Shown here: in pieces, positions 9,610 through 16,975 of the stretch
How positions within the stretch are numbered: the stretch's first letter is position 1
Layout: every line of letters begins with the position of its first letter
NCBI GenBank assembly: GCA_021203365.1
Contig: JAJQBI010000063.1
Location: 1 to 56,019, forward strand
Reading direction: 5' to 3'
From: Clostridiales bacterium
GTDB lineage: Bacteria; Bacillota; Clostridia; Lachnospirales; Lachnospiraceae
DNA: 56,019 bases
Program-made: the position numbers and the translations under genes
Notes under the pieces: generated by a model
Told to the model about the DNA's origin: nothing
What the model saw: the letters and a program-made list of their open reading frames with translations, nothing else
Databases searched by the model: none

Positions 9610-9678
9610 AAGCCCCGGGTATCCCCAGGGCTTAAAATCACATGATATCGGAGTCAAAAGCATTTGACCCTGGTATCA
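9610..9678 (-). repeat. Two intergenic stem-loops between apt and relA
   Basis: The first element (9643-9678) has 16-base arms, TGATACCAGGGTCAAA and TTTGACTCCGATATCA on the minus strand, complementary at 13 of 16 positions around a TGCT loop. The second (9610-9633) is a GC-rich nested hairpin with AAGCCC/GGGCTT outer arms. Read on the minus strand, TTTT follows the first element, so it could be a weak apt terminator. It may instead be a dispersed palindromic repeat or part of a relA leader. Confidence 0.6.
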
Positions 9679-9700
9679 TCACATTCGGGAAACGGTTCTT

Positions 9701-10225
9701 TTACTTTCCTTCGTAGCAAATTACCGATGCCACATCATAGCCATTCAGCCGTTCCCGTCCATGAAGGCCTGCCAGTTCCACCATAACCACAATCCGGGCC
9801 ACCTCTCCGCCCAGCATTTCAATCAGCTTAACTGCGGCTTCCAGGGTTCCTCCGGTGGCAATCAGATCATCCACCAGCACCACTCTCTGTCCAGGTTTGA
9901 TGGAGTCCTTATGCATCTCAATCTCCGCACTTCCGTATTCCAGGTCATATTTCATGGATACGGTCTCACGGGGAAGCTTTCCCTTCTTGCGCACCATGGC
10001 AAACGGCTTATGAAGATTATACGCAATCGGCATAGCCATCACAAAGCCTCTGGATTCTGTCCCCGCAATGACATCCACATCCAGATCCTCCACAAGAGCC
10101 TGCATGGAGTCGATGGCCAGCTGCAGACCATCCGCGTCCTGAAGAACACTTGTCACGTCCCGGAAAATAACGCCTTTTTTCGGAAAATCCGGAATACTTT
10201 TCACATAGTCCTCTAACTTTTTCAT
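9701..10225 (-). CDS. apt: Adenine phosphoribosyltransferase
   Basis: A 174-residue purine salvage enzyme that makes AMP from adenine and PRPP. The PRPP-binding loop VVLVDDLIATGGT is at 115-127 and the FRDVTSVL and ESRGF segments typical of Apt are present. ATG 10225 has GGAGG six bases upstream; an earlier ATG at 10240 lacks this. It has its own strong promoter 35-65 bases upstream. It lies between recJ and relA, the conserved Bacillota order that links purine pools to the stringent response. Confidence 0.97.
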   Translation of the reverse strand: MKKLEDYVKSIPDFPKKGVIFRDVTSVLQDADGLQLAIDSMQALVEDLDVDVIAGTESRGFVMAMPIAYNLHKPFAMVRKKGKLPRETVSMKYDLEYGSAEIEMHKDSIKPGQRVVLVDDLIATGGTLEAAVKLIEMLGGEVARIVVMVELAGLHGRERLNGYDVASVICYEGK

Positions 10226-10243
10226 AGGTATCCTCCGCATCTT

Positions 10244-10288
10244 TGACTAAATATAAGTCAGTATATCACTTTTTTTCGAAGGAATCAA
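10244..10288 (-). promoter_or_regulatory. apt promoter with a TGACT...AGTCA inverted repeat at the start site
   Basis: Read on the minus strand, the -35 box is TTGATT (10283-10288), the spacer is 17 bases and the -10 box is TATACT (10260-10265). Just downstream lies TGACTTATATTTAGTCA (10244-10260), two perfect 5-base arms around seven bases, placed where a repressor could block initiation. The regulator is unknown. Confidence 0.65.
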
Positions 10289-10379
10289 TCTGAAACACGA
10301 CAGAACTCGACGCTTTGTGCAGGGAAAAATAAGTAATTATGCACATTTTAAAGGGTTCCTCTCTCCCGGAATTCACGGT

Positions 10380-12095
10380 CTACATATAATTCTGCACGGT
10401 CATCTGCAGGGTTTCCCGTCCCCGGTAGGAGTTAATCTCAGGATAATAGGTCACAGAAACCGTTTTCCTCTCTCCCGCATAGCGGAGAAAGGCTTCTGCC
10501 TCCCCGAAGTATATGCCGGCCACCGCATATCCGTTCTCATCCATCAGCTGAAATCTGGCCACATTATGATTCTTCCCAAAGACCCGGCCGTTTAATACAC
10601 TCATTCTTTTCTGGGCGAAAAGAGGTCTTGTATTTCCCTTGCCAAAGGGCTCCAGAAGAGAGATCTGCCGCACCAGATCTTTGGTAACATAGGAAATCGG
10701 CATGGTAGCGTCTATAACAATCCTCGGCGTCAGATCCTCCTCTGTCAGGGTACAGCTCTCGTTAATCCTTCTGCGAAATTCATCCACGTTTTCCTCCCGC
10801 AGAGACAGGCCTGCAGCCATGGGATGACCGCCGAACTCCTCCAGAAGATCCCCGCATTTTATCAGCTCATCGTACATGGAATAACTCTCAATGGAACGCC
10901 CGCTTCCCTTTACAAAGCTCTCTCCCCTTGTCAGCACGAAAACCGGTTTATGATACTTTTCCCGGACCCGGCCCGCAATGATTCCCGCCAGACTCTCATG
11001 GCAGTCCGGCAGAAAGATCACCAGCACCCGATCATTTCCAATCTCTGTGGTTTCCACAAGCTCCATGGCTTCCTTCTGGCCCCTCTCTGTCAGTGCTTTG
11101 CGGCTCTGGTTCAGGGCCGTAAGATCCCCTGCCAGCCTGGCCGCTTCCTGAGGATCCTTCGCATCCAGCAGGGCGAGTGAACGGGCTGCGGTATCCAGAC
11201 GGCCGCTGGCATTGATGCAGGGTCCAAGGACAAACCCCACATGATAGGCTGTGATCGGCCGGTTCTCCAGATCATTGGCCCGGATCAGCTCCCGCAGGCC
11301 ATAGTTTTTTGTATCCGGAAGCCGGCGAAGACCTTCCTTTACGAGTATCCGGTTTTCACCCTGAAGCTCCATCACATCTCCCACTGTGGCAAAAGCGGTC
11401 AGCTCAATATATTCCTCCAGTTCTTCCGCGGGAATATGATGAATCTCGTACAACTGGCAGATCAGCTTATAAGCCACCGCCGCGCCGCACAGATTCTTAT
11501 CCGGATAGGGACAGTCCGGCTGCTTGGGATTCACAATGGCGTCCGCGCAGGGCAGAATCCATTCCCGGCTTCCGTCTTCCCTTTCCTGATAAGGAACCTC
11601 ATGATGATCTGTGACAATCACACTGATTCCCATATCTTTGGCCATTTTAATTTCCTGAACCGCGGAAATACCGTTGTCACAGGTGACGATCAGATCCACT
11701 CCATCCTCCGCAGCTTTCGAAATCAGATGAGAATGTATGCCGTATCCGTCTGTCACCCGGTCCGGAATATAGGTATCCACCTCCGCTCCCAGACGGCGCA
11801 GACCCTTCAGGAGAATATAGGTGGAAATCACCCCGTCAATATCATAGTCTCCCAGTATGCGAATCTTCTCGCCGAAGGAAATGGAATCTCCCAGGATCTC
11901 ACAGGCCAGCTCCAGATCCTTCATACGGTGGGGAGACGGAAGGTCCTCCACACGGCCGTGAAGGTACTGGCCAATTGCCTCCTCACCCACCACATTTCTG
12001 TTTCGGATCAGTCTTGCGATCACCGGATCAATCCCAAACTTTTTTCCGATCGCATTAAAATCCGCCCGTTTAGCCGCAACCATCCATTTCTCCAT
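10380..12095 (-). CDS. recJ: Single-stranded-DNA-specific exonuclease RecJ
   Basis: A 571-residue 5'-3' exonuclease of the DHH superfamily that works in recombination and mismatch/base-excision repair. Metal-binding motifs are visible: GDYDIDG (82-88) and DHH (163-165), followed by the DHHA1 domain with the glycine-rich GGHPMAAG segment and a C-terminal OB-like region. The length is that of the core form and it lacks the long C-terminal extension of Bacillus RecJ. ATG 12095 has GGAGAGG six bases upstream. It stands between secDF and apt on the same strand, as in Bacillus, but a terminator separates it from secDF. Confidence 0.95.
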   Translation of the reverse strand: MEKWMVAAKRADFNAIGKKFGIDPVIARLIRNRNVVGEEAIGQYLHGRVEDLPSPHRMKDLELACEILGDSISFGEKIRILGDYDIDGVISTYILLKGLRRLGAEVDTYIPDRVTDGYGIHSHLISKAAEDGVDLIVTCDNGISAVQEIKMAKDMGISVIVTDHHEVPYQEREDGSREWILPCADAIVNPKQPDCPYPDKNLCGAAVAYKLICQLYEIHHIPAEELEEYIELTAFATVGDVMELQGENRILVKEGLRRLPDTKNYGLRELIRANDLENRPITAYHVGFVLGPCINASGRLDTAARSLALLDAKDPQEAARLAGDLTALNQSRKALTERGQKEAMELVETTEIGNDRVLVIFLPDCHESLAGIIAGRVREKYHKPVFVLTRGESFVKGSGRSIESYSMYDELIKCGDLLEEFGGHPMAAGLSLREENVDEFRRRINESCTLTEEDLTPRIVIDATMPISYVTKDLVRQISLLEPFGKGNTRPLFAQKRMSVLNGRVFGKNHNVARFQLMDENGYAVAGIYFGEAEAFLRYAGERKTVSVTYYPEINSYRGRETLQMTVQNYM

Positions 12096-12170
12096 TTCTG
12101 TCCTCTCCTTCTTCGCTGTATGCTGGCGCGTCCGATTCCGGACCGTCCTTTTTTCTTCTGTCCTGCAATG

Positions 12171-12204
12171 AAAAGAGTGTCTCATCTCTGAGACACTCTT
12201 TTTT
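12171..12204 (-). terminator. Terminator downstream of secDF
   Basis: A perfect 13-bp stem, AAAGAGTGTCTCA with TGAGACACTCTTT, around a four-base loop. It has a T-run on each strand. On the minus strand it ends secDF and isolates recJ. Confidence 0.88.
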
Positions 12205-12281
12205 CCCGCTCCTTCAGTCCCATAAACCTGTGAACAGGTGTGCAGGACCCCTGGTCTGCGGAAATAAAATGTTTAAGTCAT

Positions 12282-14738
12282 TTACTTATCTGAGGTCTCC
12301 TCCCCGGAACTGTTCTGCGCTTCCCGGGCCTGCCGCTCCTGTACTCTCTTACGGTTTTTCTTTTTGGGCTGCGCATTTCCGGAGTTCTGCCGTGTCTTTT
12401 CCTCACCGGAGACGTTTTTCCCGGTCTTATCCGAAGATCCGGAGGTCCCGCGCTTTCCGGCTTCGGAAACCGTTCCGGATGACTTTGCCTCCACAGAAGC
12501 CGCTTCTTTCATGCCAAACCGGGTCCTGAAGAAATACCAGAGCGATCCGGTCACAAACACAGACGAATAGGCACCTGCTACAACCCCAACCATCAGAGGA
12601 AGAGCAAATTCCCGGATGGAGGACACACCCATAATGTAAAGAATCAGTACCATAACAAAGGTGGTCAGAGAGGTAAGAATACTTCTGGTCAGAGTTTCCG
12701 AAATACTGCTGTTTACCAGATCCTTCAGCTCCTCCTCCGGCACCAGTCTTCTGCCCCTCAGGTTCTCACGGATACGGTCAAAAATAACAATGGTCGCGTT
12801 GATGGAATAACCAAAGATTGTCAGCATACAGGCGATAAATGTATTGCCAACCGAAATACGGATCAGCGCGTAGCAGGCCAGCACCACCCCCACATCGTGG
12901 AGAAGAGCGATGACTGCGCTTCCCGCGAAACGCACATCCTTAAAGCGGATCCAGATATAGATCAGCATGAGGATCGTGGCCACAACCACCGCCAGGACTG
13001 CGTCTCTTCGCATCTCACTGCTGATGGTAGAGGAAATGTTTTCAGACTCAATCAGATCCTCATCTACGTCAAAGTTCTCCACCAGCGCCTCATTCAGCTC
13101 GGTTCTCTCATCCAGACTCAGAGAGCGGGTCTTGATCACCACCTGAGAAGTTCCCACAACCTTGGTCGGCTGTACGTTGGAATCGCCGGTCACAGATTCC
13201 ACAACCGGTGTAACCTCCGTGTCGATCTCATCAATGGTCATCTCCTCATTAAAGGTTACCGTCGTGGAAGTTCCGCCGGAAAATTCCAGGCCGAAATTCA
13301 AAGCGCCGTTGCCCATAGCGGAATTGGCGAGCATCCCCACCGGTCCGCACAGAACCGCCACAAGGGCGATAATAAAGAATGTTTTTCTCTTTTTCACAAA
13401 GTCAAAGTGTTTCCAGGAATGGGCCTTCCCGTAAAACTTCGCGTCCCGCACACCCACCGCATACACGGCGTTGGCCAGCCATCTGGAAACCACCAGGGAC
13501 GTAAACATGGAAATCACAATACTCAGAGCCAGGGTATAGGCAAATCCCTTGACCGATCCGGAGCTGAGCCAGATCAGAACCAGACAGGCGATCAGCGTGG
13601 TCACGTTGCCGTCAAAAATGGCGCTGAAGGCCTTGGAAAATCCATTATGGATGGCCACGCGGACGGAGCTTCCTCCCGAGATCTCCTCATTGATACGGGC
13701 GTAAATAATCACGTTGGCGTCCACAGCCATGCCGATACCCAGAATAATACCCGCGATTCCGGGAAGGGTCAGCGTAATGTCAAAGGCATTGATCGCAATC
13801 AGGTTCAGGAATGTATAAATCAGCAGAGCCAGAGAGGCCACCACACCGGAAACCCGGTAAGCGGCGATCATAATAAGAAACACAATGAGAATGCCGATCA
13901 CACCCGCCTTCACGCTGGTGGAAATCGCCTCCACGCCAAGCTGGGCGGCAACCACTCTGGATTCCACTTCCTCCAGCTCAAGGCTCAGTGAACCGATCCG
14001 GATAAAGGAAGCCAGATTCTGCGCTTCCTCTGTGCTCTCCATACCGGTAATCTGCGCCTGTCCTCCGGTGATGGCCTCATTGACCACAGGAGCGCTTAAA
14101 ACTTCCTCGTCGTAAACGATGGCAATCTGATTTCCCACATTCTCTTCCGTGGCCGTGGCAAATTTCTCCGTACCGTCGCTGGTCAGCTCCAGCTCCACCG
14201 CATATTCCTGGGAGCTTGTAGAAGAATCCGTATAGGCACCTCCGGTGGCTTCTTTGATATCAGTTCCTTCCAGCACAACGGAACCGGATTCAATAATCTC
14301 ATCCAGATCCCGGGCCAGAACGTATCCGCTGTCGCTGTCTCCAGTGGTCACATTCGTGTTGCCGTCCTCATCCTCCATGGTAATGAAGTACAGGGAGCCC
14401 GGCTTTCCAAGCTCCGCCAGAATCTCATTGGCATCTGAGACGCCGGGAATCTCGATGGTAATCCGGTTGTCCCCTTCCTGATAAGCCTGCGCCTCTGTGC
14501 TGTACTGGCTGACACGCTGCTGCATCTTGTAAACCGTGTCAGACATGTCCGAGCTGCTTGGATTATCCGTGGTAGTCTGATAGGTAATGCTCACGCCTCC
14601 GGAAAGATCCAGACCCGTTGTAATATTTCTGGCAGATCCGCTTCCGGTTGGGCCGATGCCCACCAGAGTCACATATCCGAGAAAAACGGTAATCGCGAGG
14701 GTTAAAACCAGAACTGCAATTCCTCTGCTTTTTTTCAT
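12282..14738 (-). CDS. secDF: Fused protein translocase subunit SecDF
   Basis: An 818-residue membrane protein that joins SecD (N-terminal half) and SecF (C-terminal half). It uses the proton motive force to pull secreted proteins through SecYEG. Each half has a first membrane helix, a large extracellular P1 or P4 domain (LDLSGG in SecD, FSGGTSTT in SecF) and five clustered helices; AVDANVIIYARI and YSINATIVIFDRI are the conserved SecD and SecF signatures. A charged, low-complexity tail of about 75 residues with KKKNRKR follows the last helix and should lie in the cytoplasm. ATG 14738 has AAAGGA upstream and starts the first hydrophobic helix. The gene follows scfB after a structured leader, the standard clostridial arrangement. 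Confidence 0.95.
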   Translation of the reverse strand: MKKSRGIAVLVLTLAITVFLGYVTLVGIGPTGSGSARNITTGLDLSGGVSITYQTTTDNPSSSDMSDTVYKMQQRVSQYSTEAQAYQEGDNRITIEIPGVSDANEILAELGKPGSLYFITMEDEDGNTNVTTGDSDSGYVLARDLDEIIESGSVVLEGTDIKEATGGAYTDSSTSSQEYAVELELTSDGTEKFATATEENVGNQIAIVYDEEVLSAPVVNEAITGGQAQITGMESTEEAQNLASFIRIGSLSLELEEVESRVVAAQLGVEAISTSVKAGVIGILIVFLIMIAAYRVSGVVASLALLIYTFLNLIAINAFDITLTLPGIAGIILGIGMAVDANVIIYARINEEISGGSSVRVAIHNGFSKAFSAIFDGNVTTLIACLVLIWLSSGSVKGFAYTLALSIVISMFTSLVVSRWLANAVYAVGVRDAKFYGKAHSWKHFDFVKKRKTFFIIALVAVLCGPVGMLANSAMGNGALNFGLEFSGGTSTTVTFNEEMTIDEIDTEVTPVVESVTGDSNVQPTKVVGTSQVVIKTRSLSLDERTELNEALVENFDVDEDLIESENISSTISSEMRRDAVLAVVVATILMLIYIWIRFKDVRFAGSAVIALLHDVGVVLACYALIRISVGNTFIACMLTIFGYSINATIVIFDRIRENLRGRRLVPEEELKDLVNSSISETLTRSILTSLTTFVMVLILYIMGVSSIREFALPLMVGVVAGAYSSVFVTGSLWYFFRTRFGMKEAASVEAKSSGTVSEAGKRGTSGSSDKTGKNVSGEEKTRQNSGNAQPKKKNRKRVQERQAREAQNSSGEETSDK

Positions 14739-14768
14739 TGCTTTTTCCTTTCTCTTTATAATATGATT

Positions 14769-14838
14769 TGATACACGGATTTCCTCACAGAGCGCCCTGC
14801 GGGTGTCCGCACTTCGTACTCCCGAAATCCCTGTATCA
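14769..14838 (-). repeat. 70-base long-armed inverted repeat in the secDF leader
   Basis: Arms at 14769-14783 and 14824-14838 are complementary at 14 of 15 positions (minus strand TGATACAGGGATTTC with GAAATCCGTGTATCA). The 40-base interior contains a smaller stem, TGCGG with CCGCA. It sits between the scfB stop and the secDF start, so it would form a large hairpin in the secDF leader. It could be a regulatory RNA, an mRNA-processing signal or a mobile palindromic repeat. Confidence 0.6.
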
Positions 14839-14858
14839 TTTATATTTCCGCTGCGGCT

Positions 14859-14884
14859 TCCGGAGGGATTACACACCCTCCGGA
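14859..14884 (-). other. Perfect 9-bp hairpin enclosing the scfB stop codon
   Basis: TCCGGAGGG (14859-14867) pairs perfectly with CCCTCCGGA (14876-14884); the scfB stop codon (14869-14871) lies in the eight-base loop. No T-run follows on the minus strand, so this looks more like an RNA-stability or processing element than a terminator. Confidence 0.6.
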
Positions 14885-16245
14885 TCCGCCAGCGCGGCTT
14901 TTATCATAATCGCGCATTCCACCCGTTTCCGCTGAAGCGCGCAGCCGATCTCATAGCTGCCCTGAATATTCCCGGAAAAATGATAGGCGTTGGCTGCACA
15001 TCCGCCGCTGCAGTAAAACCTGGCAAAACAGTTCCTGCACTCCTCCTTCGCGTATACATTACATTTTCCGAATTCCCGTGCGATCTCCGGCCTTGTAATG
15101 CCTTCCTCCACATTTCCCATCAGGTATTCTTCCTCTCCCACAAACTGATGGCAGGGATAAAAATCTCCCCAGGGTGTTACCGCCAGATATTCCGTTCCCG
15201 AGCCGCAGCCGGAAAGTCTCTTATACACACAGGGGCCGCCGGTAAGGTCAATCATGAAATGGAAGAAGTTAAAGCCTCTCCCCTCCTTCTCACGTCGGAT
15301 CATCTCCCGGGCAAGGAGGTCGTACTCCTCCAGGATCTTCGGAATGTCCTCCTGCCGTATGGCGTAAGGCTCCTCCTCAGACGCGACCACAGGTTCCACG
15401 GAAATCTGCTTGAAGCCCAGGTCCGCCAGATGCAGAACATCTCTGGAAAAGTCCAGGTTATAATGGGTAAAGGTACCTCTCACATAATACCTCTCCTGAC
15501 CGCGGGACTCTGCGAACCTCTGAAATTTTGGAATAACCCGGTCATAGCTGCCCTGCCCGCCCCGGAAGGGACGCATACGGTCGTGGACTTCTTTTCGCCC
15601 GTCCACGCTGAGGACTACATTGCCCATCTCCCGATTGCAGAATTCCATGATCTCATCATTCAGGAGAACTCCGTTGGTGGTCAGGGTAAAACGAAATTTC
15701 TTATCGTGAAGCTTTTCCTGTTCACGGCCATAACAGACCAGATCCTTCACAACCTGCCAGTTCATCAGCGGTTCCCCGCCGAAAAAGTCCACCTCCAGAT
15801 TTCTCCGGGCGCCGGAGCTGGCAATAAGGAAGTCCAGAGCTTTTTTCCCAACCTCGAAGGACATCAGCGCCCTCCGGCCGTGGTATTCTCCTTCCTCCGC
15901 AAAGCAGTAGCGGCAGGCCAGATTGCAGTCATGGGCAATATGAAGACACAGAGCCTTGACCACAGGCTGCCGGTTTTCCGTAAACGCATCAATGGCATTC
16001 TCATATATATCCCGGGTAAAAAGCATTCCCTGCTCCCGGAGTTCCTCACATTCCCTTACGGATGTCTCCACATCCTCTTTTGAAAAAGCACCGGCAAGCT
16101 TCTCCGCAATGGCCCCGGCGGACAGCCCTTCCTCCAGATAAGGGAGGACCTCATAGGTAACCTCATCCACAAGATGGATACAGCCGCTGTTAATATCCAG
16201 AACAATATTGTACCCGTTGTTTTTATAACGGTGAATCAGACTCAT
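14869..16245 (-). CDS. scfB: SCIFF maturase, radical SAM/SPASM thioether synthase
   Basis: A 458-residue enzyme that installs Cys-to-Thr/Ser thioether links in the SCIFF peptide. The N-terminal ~90 residues form the peptide-recognition element. The radical SAM triad is C107-x3-C111-x2-C114 (CNLACRYC), followed by FFGGEPL. The C-terminal SPASM-type region has many cysteines (C339, C347, C365, C395, C403, C406, C412, C416, C435, C444) able to hold two auxiliary 4Fe-4S clusters, as known for this family. ATG 16245 has only a weak ribosome-binding site, in contrast to scfA. The precursor gene lies 83 bases upstream across a hairpin, and secDF is downstream. The biological role of the product is not known. 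Confidence 0.95.
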   Translation of the reverse strand: MSLIHRYKNNGYNIVLDINSGCIHLVDEVTYEVLPYLEEGLSAGAIAEKLAGAFSKEDVETSVRECEELREQGMLFTRDIYENAIDAFTENRQPVVKALCLHIAHDCNLACRYCFAEEGEYHGRRALMSFEVGKKALDFLIASSGARRNLEVDFFGGEPLMNWQVVKDLVCYGREQEKLHDKKFRFTLTTNGVLLNDEIMEFCNREMGNVVLSVDGRKEVHDRMRPFRGGQGSYDRVIPKFQRFAESRGQERYYVRGTFTHYNLDFSRDVLHLADLGFKQISVEPVVASEEEPYAIRQEDIPKILEEYDLLAREMIRREKEGRGFNFFHFMIDLTGGPCVYKRLSGCGSGTEYLAVTPWGDFYPCHQFVGEEEYLMGNVEEGITRPEIAREFGKCNVYAKEECRNCFARFYCSGGCAANAYHFSGNIQGSYEIGCALQRKRVECAIMIKAALADPEGV

Positions 16246-16276
16246 ACTTTTCTTGAAGTTCCTTTCCTCACAATGT

Positions 16277-16303
16277 AAAAGCAGCGGAATTACTCCGCTG
16301 CTT
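16277..16303 (-). terminator. Partial terminator between scfA and scfB
   Basis: GCAGCGGA and TCCGCTGC form an 8-bp stem (about 10 with flanking A-T pairs) with a short loop; on the minus strand TTTT follows. It lies 26 bases after the scfA stop and 32 bases before the scfB start, so readthrough would set a high peptide-to-maturase ratio. Confidence 0.7.
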
Positions 16304-16328
16304 CATAAAGCTCACACAAAGCCGGAGA

Positions 16329-16469
16329 TTATTTCTGCTCGCAGCTCTGGTTTCCTACTGTACAGGAAGTCTTGCAGGCAGACTGACAGGATGTCTGACA
16401 TTCGCCGCAGCCGCCTTTTTTCACCGTGTTCTGCAGGTTCTTTGTATTTAATGTTCTGATATGTACCAT
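16329..16469 (-). CDS. scfA: SCIFF ranthipeptide precursor
   Basis: A 46-residue peptide, the 'six cysteines in forty-five residues' precursor. It starts MVHIRTLNTKNLQNTVKKGG, the conserved leader, and the core has Cys21, 24, 28, 32, 36 and 43 with Thr and Ser between them (CQTSCQSACKTSC), the residues that accept thioether crosslinks from ScfB. A very strong site, GGAGGAG, precedes ATG 16469. It has its own promoter. This is among the most conserved modified peptides in Clostridia; its function is unsettled, with signalling or export roles proposed. Confidence 0.97.
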   Translation of the reverse strand: MVHIRTLNTKNLQNTVKKGGCGECQTSCQSACKTSCTVGNQSCEQK

Positions 16470-16503
16470 ATAATCTCCTCCTTGTGTTTATTCATCTTTG
16501 CCT

Positions 16504-16531
16504 AGTATAGCATAAAATCCCGGAATTTCAA
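16504..16531 (-). promoter_or_regulatory. scfA promoter
   Basis: On the minus strand, TTGAAA (16526-16531), a 16-base spacer and TATACT (16504-16509), preceded by TATG one base before the -10, the Gram-positive extended form. It gives a leader of about 30 bases before scfA. Confidence 0.7.
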
Positions 16532-16563
16532 ATAGTTTTTTTCAGACATGGAAGATTTCCGCT

Positions 16564-16914
16564 TCAGGAGAGCATTCCGCCCAGAGCTCCGCCTCCCAGG
16601 CACAGAAAAAACATGGTAACTCCATGAAGCAGAGACATATCCCACCCCCGTGAAACCGCAAAGGAAACCGTCAGAAGCAGAATGTAATAGCAGATTCCAA
16701 CTGTCATGCCCCACAGATATTTTTTTCTGCGGAGTGTTTTTCCCGCCAGAAAACCACCTCCCAGGCAGGACGCCACATAGATCACCAGAATCCCCGCTGC
16801 AAACGGGCCTTCCCCCAGGTCAAAGCGAAACAGCAGAAAAGCCAGCACAAGCAGAAGAATTCCGGTGAGTCCGTATGAGAGAAAAAGTGATTTTAACACA
16901 GCCTTCATTTTCAT
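16564..16914 (-). CDS. TIGR04086 family membrane protein
   Basis: A 116-residue protein with four predicted membrane helices and glycine-rich turns (CLGGGFLAGK, CLGGGALGGML). It matches the TIGR04086 family, which is regularly found just upstream of the SCIFF gene in Clostridia, so a link with SCIFF or its export is inferred from position only. ATG 16914 is used with GGGAGGG upstream; that ribosome-binding site is part of the terminator stem of the preceding gene. A second ATG at 16908 is possible. Confidence 0.85.
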   Translation of the reverse strand: MKMKAVLKSLFLSYGLTGILLLVLAFLLFRFDLGEGPFAAGILVIYVASCLGGGFLAGKTLRRKKYLWGMTVGICYYILLLTVSFAVSRGWDMSLLHGVTMFFLCLGGGALGGMLS

Positions 16915-16919
16915 AAAAA

Positions 16920-16951
16920 TAACCCTCCCACAGAAAATCTATGAGAGGGTT
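16920..16951 (-). terminator. Terminator of the surface-protein gene, overlapping the next ribosome-binding site
   Basis: AACCCTC and GAGGGTT form the stem; on the minus strand a T-rich run (TTATTTTTA) follows. The 3' arm carries the GGGAGGG that is also the ribosome-binding site for the TIGR04086 gene. Confidence 0.7.
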
Positions 16952-16975
16952 TCTGACTTTATGAAAAATCACGTA

